Positions 1 to 21,300 of a stretch of DNA of 64,000 nt are shown in pieces (position 1 is the stretch's first letter; every line of letters begins with the position of its first letter). Origin of the DNA: Rhea pennata (taxonomy: Eukaryota; Chordata; Aves; Rheiformes; Rheidae). The notes beneath the pieces were generated by a model that made no database searches, was not told the DNA's origin, and saw only the letters and a list, made by a program, of their open reading frames with translations. The translations under genes were made by a program, and so were the position numbers. The stretch covers positions 12,267,958 through 12,331,957 of the forward strand of contig NC_084672.1 in assembly GCF_028389875.1 (NCBI RefSeq), in the 5' to 3' direction.

Positions 1-9608
<9,608 letters not shown>

Positions 9609-10851
9609 CAGAAAACAAGCTTTTACAAAACTTACCTAAGGCAACAGTGCAGTGATGTAAACCTTAAAAGAACTGGGAATGGCAAAACTACTGTCGGTTG
9701 GTGTGCCCTGAAATTATTGGAGTTATGGCAGAAGTGCTTTTTTGATCAGCTGGTTTGTGTTTTGCTGCTGCATTTATCCCAAGAAAAACAGCTTTAATCT
9801 CCAGAAGAAAACCAAAATGCCACGGGATTTATGCTGTATTGACATCTTGCCCTAAACATACAACATCATAGTAATTTGTCAAAGGGCAATTAATGACCAG
9901 AGAGAAGATTTTTGTCATGATTTTAAATACACTGACACGTTACTGTTGGTTAAATTTAAACATGTTTTACCTGCAGAAATTCTCTCACAGAAATAACCTG
10001 CAATAACTTGAAATGCATACCCTTTTGAACACTTCCTTTTCTCATGTATAAATTGAAATGTTTGCTGCATTTTGCAAAATGTCAATTCTCCAAAAATGTG
10101 TCCGTATATTTCTGTACCTGCAGTGTAGTAAAGGTTTAGAAGAAACCCCATAATTATAGTGGCATACTGTCACTTTAGGTTTCAAGCAGCAAAATAAACA
10201 GTGCAGTTCAGAAATTGTACAGTTTGTTTCTTGATGTGCTTTCATTATACTTGATTTTTACTTTCGGTATTTTAAGAAAATATGTACTACTTCATCCTCA
10301 CCTTACTAGTGAAGGATAATGTGGAGATTTTAGAACTAAACCTTGGTATGCTTTTGATTTTTTTTCTTAAAGTGGTAATCACAAATACTTAGATTAAAAC
10401 CTGACATCTAGCCATCATGCTGACTAATTTTATCTTGCCAGAAACCAAGCTCTTACCAGTCCATCTAGTTGATACTGGTAGGTATTTGGCACTTCCCAGG
10501 AATATGCTCTTGGTTTTGATTCTTATATTTTAAGAATACAGGTTTGTCAGGCAATACTTTGGGAGTAGAAACGTGGACCCTAATTGTTTGACTCTCTCTT
10601 TGATTAATTTGGTCAGGTTGTGGTCCTTTTCTTGACTCGAATTCTGTGTGAATAGAAACACAGGTTTTGAAAGCAACAGAAGCATTTCTGCGCTATGGGT
10701 ACAGAGTGGGGACTAAGTACAGTGACAGCAGTAACAATAGAATCCGTTCCCTTGCAAACGTTTGATAGTATTTGAGTTCCTTCAGAGCCACTGTTCAAGT
10801 TGCTAAAAGGTACTTCCTTCCATGTCCCAAGATTTTGGGATCATCATTTAA

Positions 10852-10857
10852 AATAAA
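10852..10857 (+). terminator. candidate poly(A) signal AATAAA (COPS2)
   Basis: Canonical hexamer about 1.24 kb after the stop codon. Usage is unverified. Confidence 0.4.
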
Positions 10858-11100
10858 GCTGTACTTTTGGCCACAGCAACTATGGCAGCTTGTTTGGACC
10901 ATTTCTTTGACAGATAGATTCTCTTGTGGTTCTCAGAAGAGTAAAAGAAATTTTGCATGTTCACTTCTTCCATAAGTGCAAGTCCTCTAATTTAAAGGAA
11001 ATGGTATGATGTAAATAGTGCAAAAAGCTGTGCCATGCACAGTCGTTGCAGCAGAAGGAAAAATGTGTAATGTAGAACAATTAATGCCACAAAATGAAAA

Positions 11101-11106
11101 AATAAA
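11101..11106 (+). terminator. candidate poly(A) signal AATAAA (COPS2)
   Basis: Canonical hexamer about 1.5 kb after the stop codon. Usage is unverified. Confidence 0.4.
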
Positions 11107-11535
11107 CATGAAGAAGCCTCCTGTAGCACACATGTCTATCACCTATGTATAAGATAGCATGATAAACTGAATGTTCGTTCTAGGACAAGATTTAAATATT
11201 AACAGCATACATTTAAATGGGATGGTATTAACTTTCATTTGAAAGTTAGTGACGTTACAGAAAATAATTTTGCTCTGTAGTTGTCAATGTAAGTGAAATT
11301 ATTTTCCTTGTGTTAACTAAGGGTTAACAATGTGTTGCATAAATAACATGATGCTGAATCTCTGTGAGCATTTCTCCTTTACTGATGCATATTTTTACCA
11401 GTAGATATTTTTAATTTATGTAGTCACTTAAAATAAGAGTTATTCATATGAATATAAGTTGAAATCAGTTTTTAAGACAGGCAAAGATCTTTTTACATTT
11501 CTTTTTTCCTTCAAAAATATCTGTGGGTAACACTT

Positions 11536-11541
11536 AATAAA
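11536..11541 (+). terminator. candidate poly(A) signal AATAAA (COPS2)
   Basis: Canonical hexamer about 1.9 kb after the stop codon. Usage is unverified. Confidence 0.4.
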
Positions 11542-12728
11542 ACACACTATTCTTATTACATTTCTTTACAATGTATAATATAGATTTTACTTTGAAAAAT
11601 CTGCTAGAATCTAGTGATGTGAAACTGGACTTAGCAAAATCAAATTTGCATATAATACTCCACATTAACTTGTATAGATGTCTAGCTGCCTCCTCTGAAG
11701 GCCTTGGGCTTCTTTTCTCCAGATCCAGAGGCACCCATTTGGATAGCCACTCTTGCAAGATTCACCTTCCCATGGAGACAGGAGACTGGCAGCTGGTTTC
11801 AGCATGTTTCTCTTCTCTGCCATTTCTTGCCGTCCTTGCTGTGGGAAGGAGTGACTAATCTTCTCAAAAGGAAGAAAAAAGAACTGAGCATAAACTTAGT
11901 ATTGTTTAAAAAACAAATCTTTCTGACTGCTTATTTTAACTGAGATAGCTTTTCCCATCCCAGGTATGTGCTGGGGAGGAACATTTGGATTTTTCAAGAA
12001 GGAAATAGGAATACTGCAGTAAATCTTGTCCTACGTAGTTAGTCCCCCTTTTCTAGCTTTTAGTCATGAAGGACTAGTCCAACAGGTAAAGTACTATTAG
12101 TTTGAAAAAACAGTGAGGACTAATGTGTGTTTTAACATAGAAAATGTATGAGTCTACCTTTAATAAACTATTCTGCAGTTTGGGCATAGTTTATTTCCTA
12201 CTCATGCATATAGTGCCTTAGCAGCTGCGCTGTAGGCACATAACGGAGATCTGTATAATCCCTAAGGGATTCTACCCCTTTTTGGTGTTCTCATAATTCT
12301 GAACCTGTCACCCAACTTTGTAAGCATTGTGCTAGTGCATGTGCTGCAACATTGTGAGTAGTTGCTATAGCCCACTTAATGCCTGGTAGATCTGTCTCTG
12401 ATGTGGTAAATTGACCTTTCTACCTTGTCAGGAAAACTGAATAAGCAGTTGAAGAAAGATAGTGACTTTATTATTATTATTCAAGTATTACTGCACTGCA
12501 GGTTCAAGAATTGCTAAACGGCCTCATCAGATTCTCCAGTCTCAGTTCCAATTTTTAAGTTTCTGGAAATGTCATTAATTTTCCTAGCCAGAGTTTCCAC
12601 AACTTTTTGGAGGTTTTAATCCACATTTTGTTTTGCTGCTATTAGTACAAGACAAACTGGAATTTTAGCTGATACCAGTAATTTATTTATTTGCAAAAGA
12701 ACATTTTAATTGTTACTGTAGTTTTTTT

Positions 12729-12776
12729 TGTGTATGCGCATGCACATATATGTATGTACATATGCACATGCACACA
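12729..12776. repeat. 48-nt perfect alternating purine-pyrimidine tract
   Basis: Every step alternates R/Y across 48 nt (TG, TA, CA, CG mixed), with partial palindromic symmetry. This composition is associated with Z-DNA or cruciform potential. A functional role is inference only. Confidence 0.9.
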
Positions 12777-15700
12777 AACACATACCCCCTTCATTTGAGC
12801 TGCTGGCAGCTTGTGCATTAAAACTGAACCTGAACCTCATTCATGCAAATAAAGTCAGAAAGGATGTGTGTGTGTATGTTAGAAATTATTGTCCTTAGCA
12901 AATATACTTTGGAGAAAATGCGTTCTTTTCTCATCTTAAAGTCCTTCTACAACGGATTGAATCTGAAAGAATGATGTAGTGAGGATTTTATTTTCATTTT
13001 AAATAGGCTTAGAAAGTGATTTAACAAAAAATGCAAGACTGTTAAAAATCCATCTAATAAAATAATATGATGAGGGTATTTGGAGTGTAGTCTGGTAATA
13101 AAACACTGATTCCTGTAATTACTCAGAAATTGTCAGCTGTAAAATGTTATAGCTGTATATGAAAATTGTGTTGTCAGATTTAGTTTTGAGGGGAAGTGAA
13201 GTAACTTACTTGAGCGGGAACTCTTACGTGTGGATTAACAGTAAAATGACATCACTCTGGACAGTACCCCAGCTTCCTCAGAAGCTATATGAACTATATG
13301 CAGAACTGCAGAACTATATGTCCATACGTACATGTTAATAGTCACTTTAAAAGTAAAAGTTTAGCTGCTATTCTATTATTGTTGATATATGTTGATATAA
13401 GATGTTGACAGACAGGATTATCACCTAAATCAGTGGAAAGGTGGATTGCAAAATGCATCTGCATGACAATAATTGCACATTTAGCACAAAATTTTAGATG
13501 CAATAACTGTAAACCTTACAGCAAAAGTAAAGGCTAATCCCATCCTGGCCAGATTACAAAGAGTTACCAGGCAGGATTTCTCCTGGTTGGCTCTAAAGCT
13601 GCTTTACAGCTGCTCTCAGTGGGAGTGCTGTGCTTGCTCTGACTGCTACCTAGTAGTAATCACAGGTTGCTATCAGAATCGTGATTCTCAGATTTGTGGA
13701 CCAGTCACACCTAGTACCACCTTCCCACTTCAGTTGCATTAAGTTCCCTGTTGCATTTGCCTCTAGCTGCCTGTGCAGAATGTTACAGTAGTAACACCCT
13801 ACATCAGATATAAAAATTTATTTGCCAAGATATGCTTTGCTTCCTATATTTGTCTTTTTCTCCTAACTATAATTATACTGAATATTTTAGTAAAATTGTG
13901 TCACTCTGGAGTAAGCTTCATTCCTACTGCCTCTTCCACTTTCTTGCTGCAGCACACCCCAAATCTGCCTGTGCTGCTGTGGAGCTCAGTTTGAGCCTGC
14001 TTATACTGCTGAAGTGGAGGAGGTGTTATTGAGCAACACTTCTTTCGTATTTTTATGCTAGTGCAACTTGGCTTACACAGGCGTTCAACTTTCAATATGA
14101 GGAGCTGCCTTGATCTTAATGAGACACTTAATCGCACCCTTATGCGTTTTGTAGAACTTTTATCCGCTGGATGTAAATAGAGCCTGCATAAGTAGGGAGT
14201 GTGAAGAGCCAGGTACATGCTGTTAGACTTGCCTGTAATACTGTGATTAATTCTGAATTCAGAGTCATTACTAAGTGCCTTTCCATACTGCTGATACATT
14301 CTGGTTTAGACTCCAATTTTTAATTTTCGTTGCCCCAGATCTCCTTGTTCCTTTGGTCAGGGTCCCCTGTTGTCTTCAGGAAGGACGTCTCCACCATCCA
14401 GAAGATGTAGCAATAAACTCAACAACTTAATAGCAAAATTGCAATCAGCTCCCACAAGTTTCAAGCACCATTTTTGTTTCCTAACTATTTGAGTTACTTC
14501 TCTTTATGTGACAATAAAAAAAAGGAAGTAGCATTAATTATTCATAAACTGTTAGATTTTAGAATGGAACACTTAGGACTGAATATTCAAAAGCTGCTAC
14601 TGCGATTACTAGTTTGTTTGTATTGAATGGTTGGGTGGGGTTTTTTGTTTTGCTTTTTTTTAAATACTGGCTTCCTTAAGATTGGTAACAGTTCACTTAC
14701 ACAACACTCAAACAAAAAAGATGATGATGTAACCAGGTATCACGGCATAGTTGTAATAGCTGTGGAGAGAGGATCTAACATAACTGGTTCTGAGTACTTT
14801 GGCATGTTTTTCTTTTAGGTGATAATACAGAGTTAAATTTTATGGGAGACCTGAGTTCTGTTCTTTTCACCCGTGTCGCCACTCAGGTCACTCAGCGTGA
14901 CTTTCTGTATTATATATATTGTAAAGATTTATGTAAATCTGATGTCTATTTAGTCACTGCCCAATTTAGATCTTAGAACTTTTTGTTACTGTTGTTTAAG
15001 GATGCATAACAGCCCCTTCAAGTGTGACCTTTATGTTGGTATGTATCTTGGGAACAAAAGAAGGATTTTATAATGAACAGCCTTGCCATAATGAGTCATT
15101 ATTTTAAAAAGAAATACAGCAACTATCTTAAGAAAATGTCATAATATATATTCCATGGTCAGCACCAATTTGGACAAATTAAGTTGCATTCCACACTAAC
15201 ATTCTGGTCTGCTAATACAAGAAAGACAATTGTGCCTGTTGTTTCAGTGGGGTTTTTTTCACTGTTTTCTGTCCAGTTAGGCAAGTTCTCCCACATTACT
15301 CGGAGAGGAAAAGTGGCTAGGTTTTAAGTACGTCAACCTAATTTAGCACAAATAAGTGAAACGTTAAACTATTAGGATTAAAATACATTTCACTTACTAC
15401 ATTTCACTCATGTATTGCTTGATTCATGGAGATCTAGGTCAGGTGGCTTACTTAAATGTTTCATAATTATTTATCTATAGATTTATATCTCGTAAGTTCA
15501 TCAGTGGCTGATGAAATGCAGTTTAATTGCATCAACTGAAAGCTTTTAATATAACCAGTGTACTCCCTGGTTTTACTTTCACGGCTTTTTGTGTCGAAAG
15601 AACAAATGTCATTGTTTGAAAGCCCCTGGGAGTGTAACATCATAACCTCAATTAAGCTCTCTATTACAATATAATAACCTTAAAATGGCTTCTTGAAGTT

Positions 15701-16620
15701 ATGAACATTGCGTTTGTTCTGCTGAAGACCATTACTGTGCTAACACGGTATATTTTGTTGAAAATCAGGATGGTGTGACCACTCGCCAGAAAGTGATTTC
15801 TATCAATCTCATCAAGAAAGGTGCGGCAAAAGGGAAGCAAGTATAAAGGGTGCAAAGTTCTGCAGCTCCTCCATTTAAGAGGCAGCTTCTGTATTAACCA
15901 GGGAACAGGAGCAGCCCTTCTGTTCTCTTCATCTCTGGTCTCCATGAAGTCAACAGAAATCCTGTAGTTACATTCCATTGCCATTATACTTTCACCTTTC
16001 TCCTTTTCCCATATGATCAGTAAGATCTATGATTTTCTTGGCTGCAAACCTAAGAAAACTTAAGTCATAGAACATAAGTAATACTGCAGACTTCTAGGCA
16101 AAAGTTACACTTATATTGTGAGCCTGCTGATTTTCCTGCTAATGTGAAATAGCACAGAAGGTAGTGATAGTCTGAGCAAGTTCTATATTCAGATCATGTT
16201 TGCAAAATGAGATCTTACTGTGTAATGTAATAATGTAATGTAATAGCCACCTTCAAAATACCATATGTTATATATAAAGTTTTAATGATGAAGAGCTCCT
16301 CTAAGAAAATAAAAACACAGGGATTACATGGATTAATCCAAGATATAAAATGTTTATACAGTAGAACAAATTGTTACATATCATAATGAACATAAAACTG
16401 GAAAGATTCAGGAATTACAAAGGTTCAGTCTAGGAATCTGTAGCAAGATAGCTCTGTAAAGATGTTCTTGGTAGTTTTCCTTTTAACTTCATGTCAAATG
16501 AAGATACAGGTTTTGCTTTCTTTTCTCCTAAACCATGCCATTTATATCAGAAGCCTGGTTCTTTTATAAATGTATTTTACCTGCAAATACTCAAGAATCT
16601 GTTCCAGAATTTGCTTTGTG

Positions 16621-16646
<26 letters not shown>
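16621..16646. repeat. T26 homopolymer
   Basis: Uninterrupted run of 26 T. It could be the complement of an old poly(A) tail on a minus-strand retrocopy, but no such body was recognised to its right. Confidence 0.9.
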
Positions 16647-16651
<5 letters not shown>

Positions 16652-17167
16652 AGGTATTTATTCTTTAACTACTAGTTGATTTCCTTGAGCTTCCATGGGC
16701 ACGGTTTAGGAATGTTGATATAAACATTAGTGACAGAGCTGCAAATAAATAATGCTTGTTTTTTGGTAGACTAAACCCCAAACACCAGACATACTAGCTA
16801 AATGAAATGTAGGAATATTACAAATGGAATATACATGTAGGAGTGTCACTGTGTGGCACCAACTCACAGACTCAAACTCCTGATGCCCTCCTTAGATGCA
16901 TAGAGGCTCACGGACTTCACTGGGGTTGCTTGCAATGCCTGTAATTAAATACAAGTGAAAATCAGGGCAGCACAGTACACGAAAGACCCATCCTAAAGGC
17001 TAGGCTGAAACCAATTTCTCAAAATTTCTCTCTTGTACTAGTGGCTATGTTGTTAATACACAAACAAGTTGGTGGCATTTGAGGTGCTCTGCTCTGAGAA
17101 GGCTGAGCGTAGAAAGGGCCAGCAGCTGCTCCTCTCTCCACGCTGCCCCGACGAGGCCCCCGGGCAC

Positions 17168-17515
17168 GGCAGTGCTCCGGTGAGGGCCACAGACCCGGCG
17201 GTGCCCCGGCCAGGGCCGCAGACGCGGCGGTGCCCCAGTGAGGGCCAAGGGCCCGGCGGTGCCCCGGCCAGGGCCGCAGACGCGGCGGTGCCCCAGCCAG
17301 GGCCAAGGGCCCGGCGGTGCCCCGGCCAGGGCCGCAGACGCGGCGGTGACCTGGCCAGGGCCAAGGGTCCGGCGGTGCCCCGGCCAGGGCCGCAGACGCG
17401 GCGGTGCCCCGGTCAGGGCCAAGGGCCCGGCGGTGCCCCGGCGAGGCCCAAGGGCCCGGCGGTGCCCCGGCCAGGGCCAAGGGCCCAGCGGTGCCCCGGC
17501 CAGGGCCGCAGGCGC
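17168..17515. repeat. 29-bp minisatellite, 12 units, with 58-bp alternating higher order
   Basis: 348 bp = 12 x 29 bp without a single insertion or deletion. Each unit opens with GGCGGTGCCCCGGCCAGGG (with variants) and closes in one of two ways: type A ends GCCGCAGACGC (units 2, 4, 6, 8; unit 12 ends GCCGCAGGCGC) and type B ends GCCAAGGGCCC (units 3, 5, 9, 10, 11; unit 7 ends AAGGGTCC). Units 2-9 alternate A/B, giving a 58-bp dimer. It sits about 0.8-1.2 kb upstream of the SECISBP2L start codon and is CpG-dense. Confidence 0.96.
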
Positions 17516-18265
17516 GTAGTGCGGCGGCAGGGCAGAGCGGGGGCCGCGGGGCCTCCTCGCTGCTGCGGCCCGGCTCCCCCAAACCGCCCCATTGCCTGCT
17601 TCAGAGCCGCGGGCCTGCGCCCGGGAACCCGGGGCAACGTGGTCCGATTTCTGCTGTTAAACAAACCACAGGTTCTTCCTTCAATGTCGCAGATAATTTC
17701 GAGGACGTCATCTGCCCGCCACTGCTCCCCCCAGCACACCCTCTGTGGGGACCGAGGGTCCTGCGTGCCCCCCTGCAGCGCAGCCCCTGGGCATCTTCTT
17801 CCCTCGCCGCTACAGAAGCGCCGCGGAAGCTGCAGCCGCGGAAGGGGGAGACGAGATGTTCCGTAAGGTTTTGGGGCCAATCCTGCCGAACGGCTCCATC
17901 GCGGGCAGATACGGAACTTCTTGCACCGCCTGAGCTCGGGAGCGAGGAGACGCTGCTCGTGAGGACGCGGCCGCCCCCTCCCTGGCTTTCGGGCGCCCCA
18001 AACGCGACCCTGCCGGCGCACCGGGCAAGGGCCGCGCTCCCCCCGCGGCCCGCCCCCCGGCGCCGCGGCGGCGAAGGCGTTCCGCGCGGCGTGGACCCGC
18101 CCGGCTTCCGTCCCAGATGATCCCGCCCCGCCGCCGCCGCCGCCCGCCGCCGTGGCGTAGCCGCGCTCGGTTTCCGTGATAGCTGCGCGCGGGGCCAGCG
18201 CGGCGCTGGGCGTGTGCGGGAGCGCGAGCGCCGCCAGCCCGGGGCGGGGGGGGAGCGCCAGCGCC

Positions 18266-18307
18266 ATGGAGGAGGCGGCGGCTCGGAGCCTCCGCCGCCT
18301 TTATTAG
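18266..18307 (+). CDS. Upstream ORF in the SECISBP2L 5'UTR (13 codons)
   Basis: The ATG at 18266 lies in a strong initiation context (GCGCCATGG) and reads 13 codons (MEEAAARSLRRLY) to TAG at 18305-18307. It is out of frame with the main ATG and ends 26 nt before it. If the transcription start is upstream of 18266, as the island layout suggests, scanning ribosomes would meet this ORF first. Whether it is translated is inference. Confidence 0.55.
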   Translation: MEEAAARSLRRLY

Positions 18308-18333
18308 AGCCGCCGCCCAGCGCCGCCGGAGCC

Positions 18334-18351
18334 ATGGACAAAGCCGACAAG
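18334..18351 (+). CDS. SECISBP2L: SECISBP2L coding exon 1, residues 1-6
   Basis: 18 nt encoding MDKADK, donor AAG|GTAGGT. The mammalian protein begins with a similar short MDRA... segment two residues longer. This is the only coding segment within the CpG island. Confidence 0.88.
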
Positions 18352-21300
18352 GTAGGTGAGGGCGGCGGCGGCGGCGGCGCGGCCGCGGGGGGCCGCGGGC
18401 TGTCAGGCCGCGCCGAGAGGCGGCGGCGCGGGGGGTGGCGGGGGCAGGGCGCGGCCCGCGGCGGCGGGGCCTGCCGAGCGCGGCGCGGCGCGGCGGCCCC
18501 GGCCCCGGCCCCGGCCGTGGGGCGCTGGCGCCTGCCTCCGCGGGGGCCGTGGCGGGCTCCGCGGCCCGGGCCCCGCGCGCCGCCTCGGCCCCGCTGGCCT
18601 TGGAGGCTGCGTGGAGCCGGCGGGGGGGCCGTGCGGCGGCCGCGCCCCGCCGCTTTGTTCGCGCGGGTGGCGGGACGTGGCCGGGCCCCCGCGGGATGTG
18701 CGTGCGGCCTCGGGAGGCCCCTGCGGGCGCCCGTGGAACTTGTCACGCCGCCGCCAGGCTCGGTCGCGGCTGATGTGAGGCGCGTCTGACGGCCTCGGCC
18801 GGCGAGCTGCGGGGCAGCGAGGTGGGATCGTTCACCTGTTCCCCACGCCGCTGGTCTCCCTAATGGTTGCCTGGGCGTTGGCAGGATACTCAGTTTGAGC
18901 TATTTTCAAGACCCTTCAAACTATAAGAAGCTTAAGTTGAAATTTGAGTAGTTCTTATGGTTTTGCTCTATGTGTGCAATGAAGTCCTTTGCAATCAGCA
19001 GTTAATTCTGAAAGATGTATCTGAAACTAATGTTTCCCTCCATAATAACCTGCCAGTTATTGCAAGTTTCTGTTTCAGAGAAATGCGTGTTGAAAATTCA
19101 TATACTGAATTCATGCTGCTTCTCTGTGATTCTCAGCTGTGGCATGTCCAGCCGTTCTAGGAGTGGGGTCGGTCGATAAAATGACGTGAGCTTGCGTAGC
19201 AAAATGCATACTGAGTAATAAAGTGCTCTCTGTAATTACCTTGCTTTTCATTTTGTGCGTATGTTTTAAGGATGTTAGTAAACAGCGTATTACAATATAC
19301 CTGCTAATATAGCTCCCTAAGTAGGCTTTTTTAGCTTGATAAATAAGGATTTTAAATACATTTTTCATGCGTTGTTCTTATTTCCTCTTTCTTGTTTATT
19401 CTAATGTCTGACTTCTGATACACCTTCATGTAGAGTAGCTGATCTTATACTGTAAAATTTACATTAGTTTAGTCTAATTCTTGTTTTAATAACTTGTTTT
19501 CCTTTCATTGAACTGTAACTGGTACTGTGGTACACTTGTGAAATATTTATTCTCTGTTGCTTGAGTTCTTCATTACCAGAAGTTTACACATATGCCACTG
19601 TCGAAGCAGTCTCTTTTTCACTTGTTGGAAATACCTTGTGAAAGAGCTAAGAAACATTTTGTTACTTACAGTGTAAGGTGTTGAAGCAGTTAGTATGATT
19701 ATCTTAGGTAATTTTACTATTTCAGCTCGGGGTGCAGTTAAGCTCTTTGAAGCAGGAACCCTCTCTTGCTTACTCTCTTTGCAGCATACGTAGTCCTGTT
19801 GGTTCCTGGTACACTGGTGAGGCTTCTAGACAAAGAAATAATAGCTGATAAGTTTCTAAAGTGATTCAACTCTCTTGTTGCTTTTGTCTTCTCCTTGTAC
19901 AGTAGCATCTCAATTAGAAGAACCCCCAATGTATTGGGTTAGAACTTTTTGTGCAATTAGATTTGAATGCAGTCTCCTTTATCAGTGTAAATGTTTGGTA
20001 TGATTGCATCGGTTTTAGCTGCTATTCCTTTTTTTTTTCCTTCTTCTTTTAGTCTGGGCTCCTTTCTGCACATATATTACATGACATCTGATAAATGAAT
20101 ATTAAAGGATGCAAACATATGAGAACACTACTTATCCTTGTCTCCCCCTTTTTCCATCTTACTCACAGTATGGTAACTGTCCCCATTGATAGGAATAATT
20201 ACTGTGAAATTAAGAGTATGAATGAGTAGGTATATTGTACTATGTTAAAGTATAGCATTTCAAGGGTAAAAGGGAGCTGTGAATGCTTTTGATAAGTGTG
20301 TATTTGAACAAAATTTTCTGTTGTCTCAGTAAATCAGTATGAGGTGTTGTGCAGCAAGAACTCCCATGGAAACCTAAAGGACAAAAAGGTGTCACATGTA
20401 GGGGTTGCCCTTCAAGTTTCTATTGACTAAATTCTGGTATGACTTTCCTTGCTGTAGTATGCTTAGTGATCTTCTGGCAGCTAATATAGAAGAAAAGAAG
20501 TTACAGTTGTTCTGAACTCATTACTGCATGATAGGTTCTATTGTGTTTTCCGTAGTGGGCGTGGAAAGTTACTTCTGTATGTCAGAACTGAAACTATTCA
20601 CATTAAAACGCATATGGCTGTCAGAGGTAGTAAGTGTTGGTTATTCTCCCGCAAAAGATAAAATTCATCATACGACCTTTGGCATTTTTTTCTGTTGAAG
20701 CTGGTTGTGGTGGAAAACTAAAGAGAAACTTCTCCTCTTGAAGGTATGCTGCTGCGTCTCGATTCTCTAAGTATTGTATGTTTGTTTAGCCCTGTGATTG
20801 AGACATCTGGTTTCATTAATGTAGTTGGGAAATTAGTTGAAGTTGCAAAATCAGTGGTCCGATCAATGACCTATATTTGGTATTAGTATTGCTTAAAAAT
20901 ACTACCATTGTTTGTTCTGCTTGCCTTTGCTATTCTTGATGATCCAACAGTAGATGGAAGATGCTTGCTGTCTGAGTGGATCTTGTTAGCAGTCTTACAT
21001 GCTTTATCCTATACGTTTTTCTTCAGTGTTTCTTACTCAAGGCAAAAATCTTCAAAAGAGACTTAAGAAGGTCAGTTAACTCCTCAGTTCTGTATCTTGC
21101 ACATTACTTTCTCTTGAATCTTGAAAATACAGAATAATTGTAGTTTTGCGAAGGGATTGTATTATCTTACTACAGAATGTATTTTCTACTGTGTTTAAGT
21201 ATCAATGTCTTTTAAGTTTTCTGATCATAGATTTACTTAGCATTGGCTGGTTTCTGGAGATGAGGAAACCCACTTATGTGAATGGCCTGTTTTGATACCT

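Larger units (their letters stand above)
9609..11560 (+). other. COPS2: COPS2 3' untranslated region (end uncertain)
   Basis: AT-rich sequence after the COPS2 stop with several canonical AATAAA hexamers (10852, 11101, 11536; later ones at 12162 and 12848). A Pumilio-type TGTAAATA lies at 11010-11017. Which poly(A) site is used cannot be told from sequence. The small open frames in this stretch are not coding candidates. Confidence 0.7.
12168..17099. other. COPS2-SECISBP2L intergenic spacer
   Basis: AT-rich sequence with no recognised exon, RNA gene or transposable element. Notable local structures are the alternating purine-pyrimidine run at 12729-12776 and a pure T26 tract at 16621-16646. 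The longest open frame (13901-14299, minus strand, 132 codons) has no recognisable domain. Low-copy regulatory elements cannot be excluded. Confidence 0.7.
17100..18830. promoter_or_regulatory. SECISBP2L: SECISBP2L promoter CpG island
   Basis: GC content rises abruptly at about 17.1 kb and falls after about 18.83 kb, with very frequent CpG. The island spans the minisatellite, the probable transcription start, exon 1 and the start of intron 1. Visible elements are an Sp1-type CCCGCCCC at 18122-18129, a CCG-rich stretch at 18128-18152 and (GGC)6 at 18361-18378. No TATA box is seen, as is usual for a housekeeping CpG promoter. Long open frames here on both strands reflect the scarcity of stop codons in GC-rich DNA. 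Confidence 0.9.

Noticed and set aside
13901-14299. 132-codon minus-strand frame in the COPS2-SECISBP2L spacer
   Set aside because: No domain-like composition, no extension in neighbouring frames and no splice support.
15664-15984. 106-codon minus-strand frame in the spacer
   Set aside because: No recognisable domain. Its length is expected by chance in a region this size.
16621-16646. T26 tract as the tail of an antisense retrocopy
   Set aside because: No gene body or target-site duplication was recognised beside it. Kept only as a homopolymer.
17168-17515. Regular 29-bp direct repeats resembling the spacing of CRISPR repeats
   Set aside because: The units are head-to-tail with no spacers, in a vertebrate promoter island. 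This is a minisatellite, not a CRISPR array.
17019-18789. Long open frames on both strands (up to 381 codons) around the SECISBP2L promoter
   Set aside because: They overlap each other in several frames and have Ala/Arg/Gly/Pro-rich translations. They reflect stop-codon scarcity in CpG-island DNA and the 29-bp repeat.
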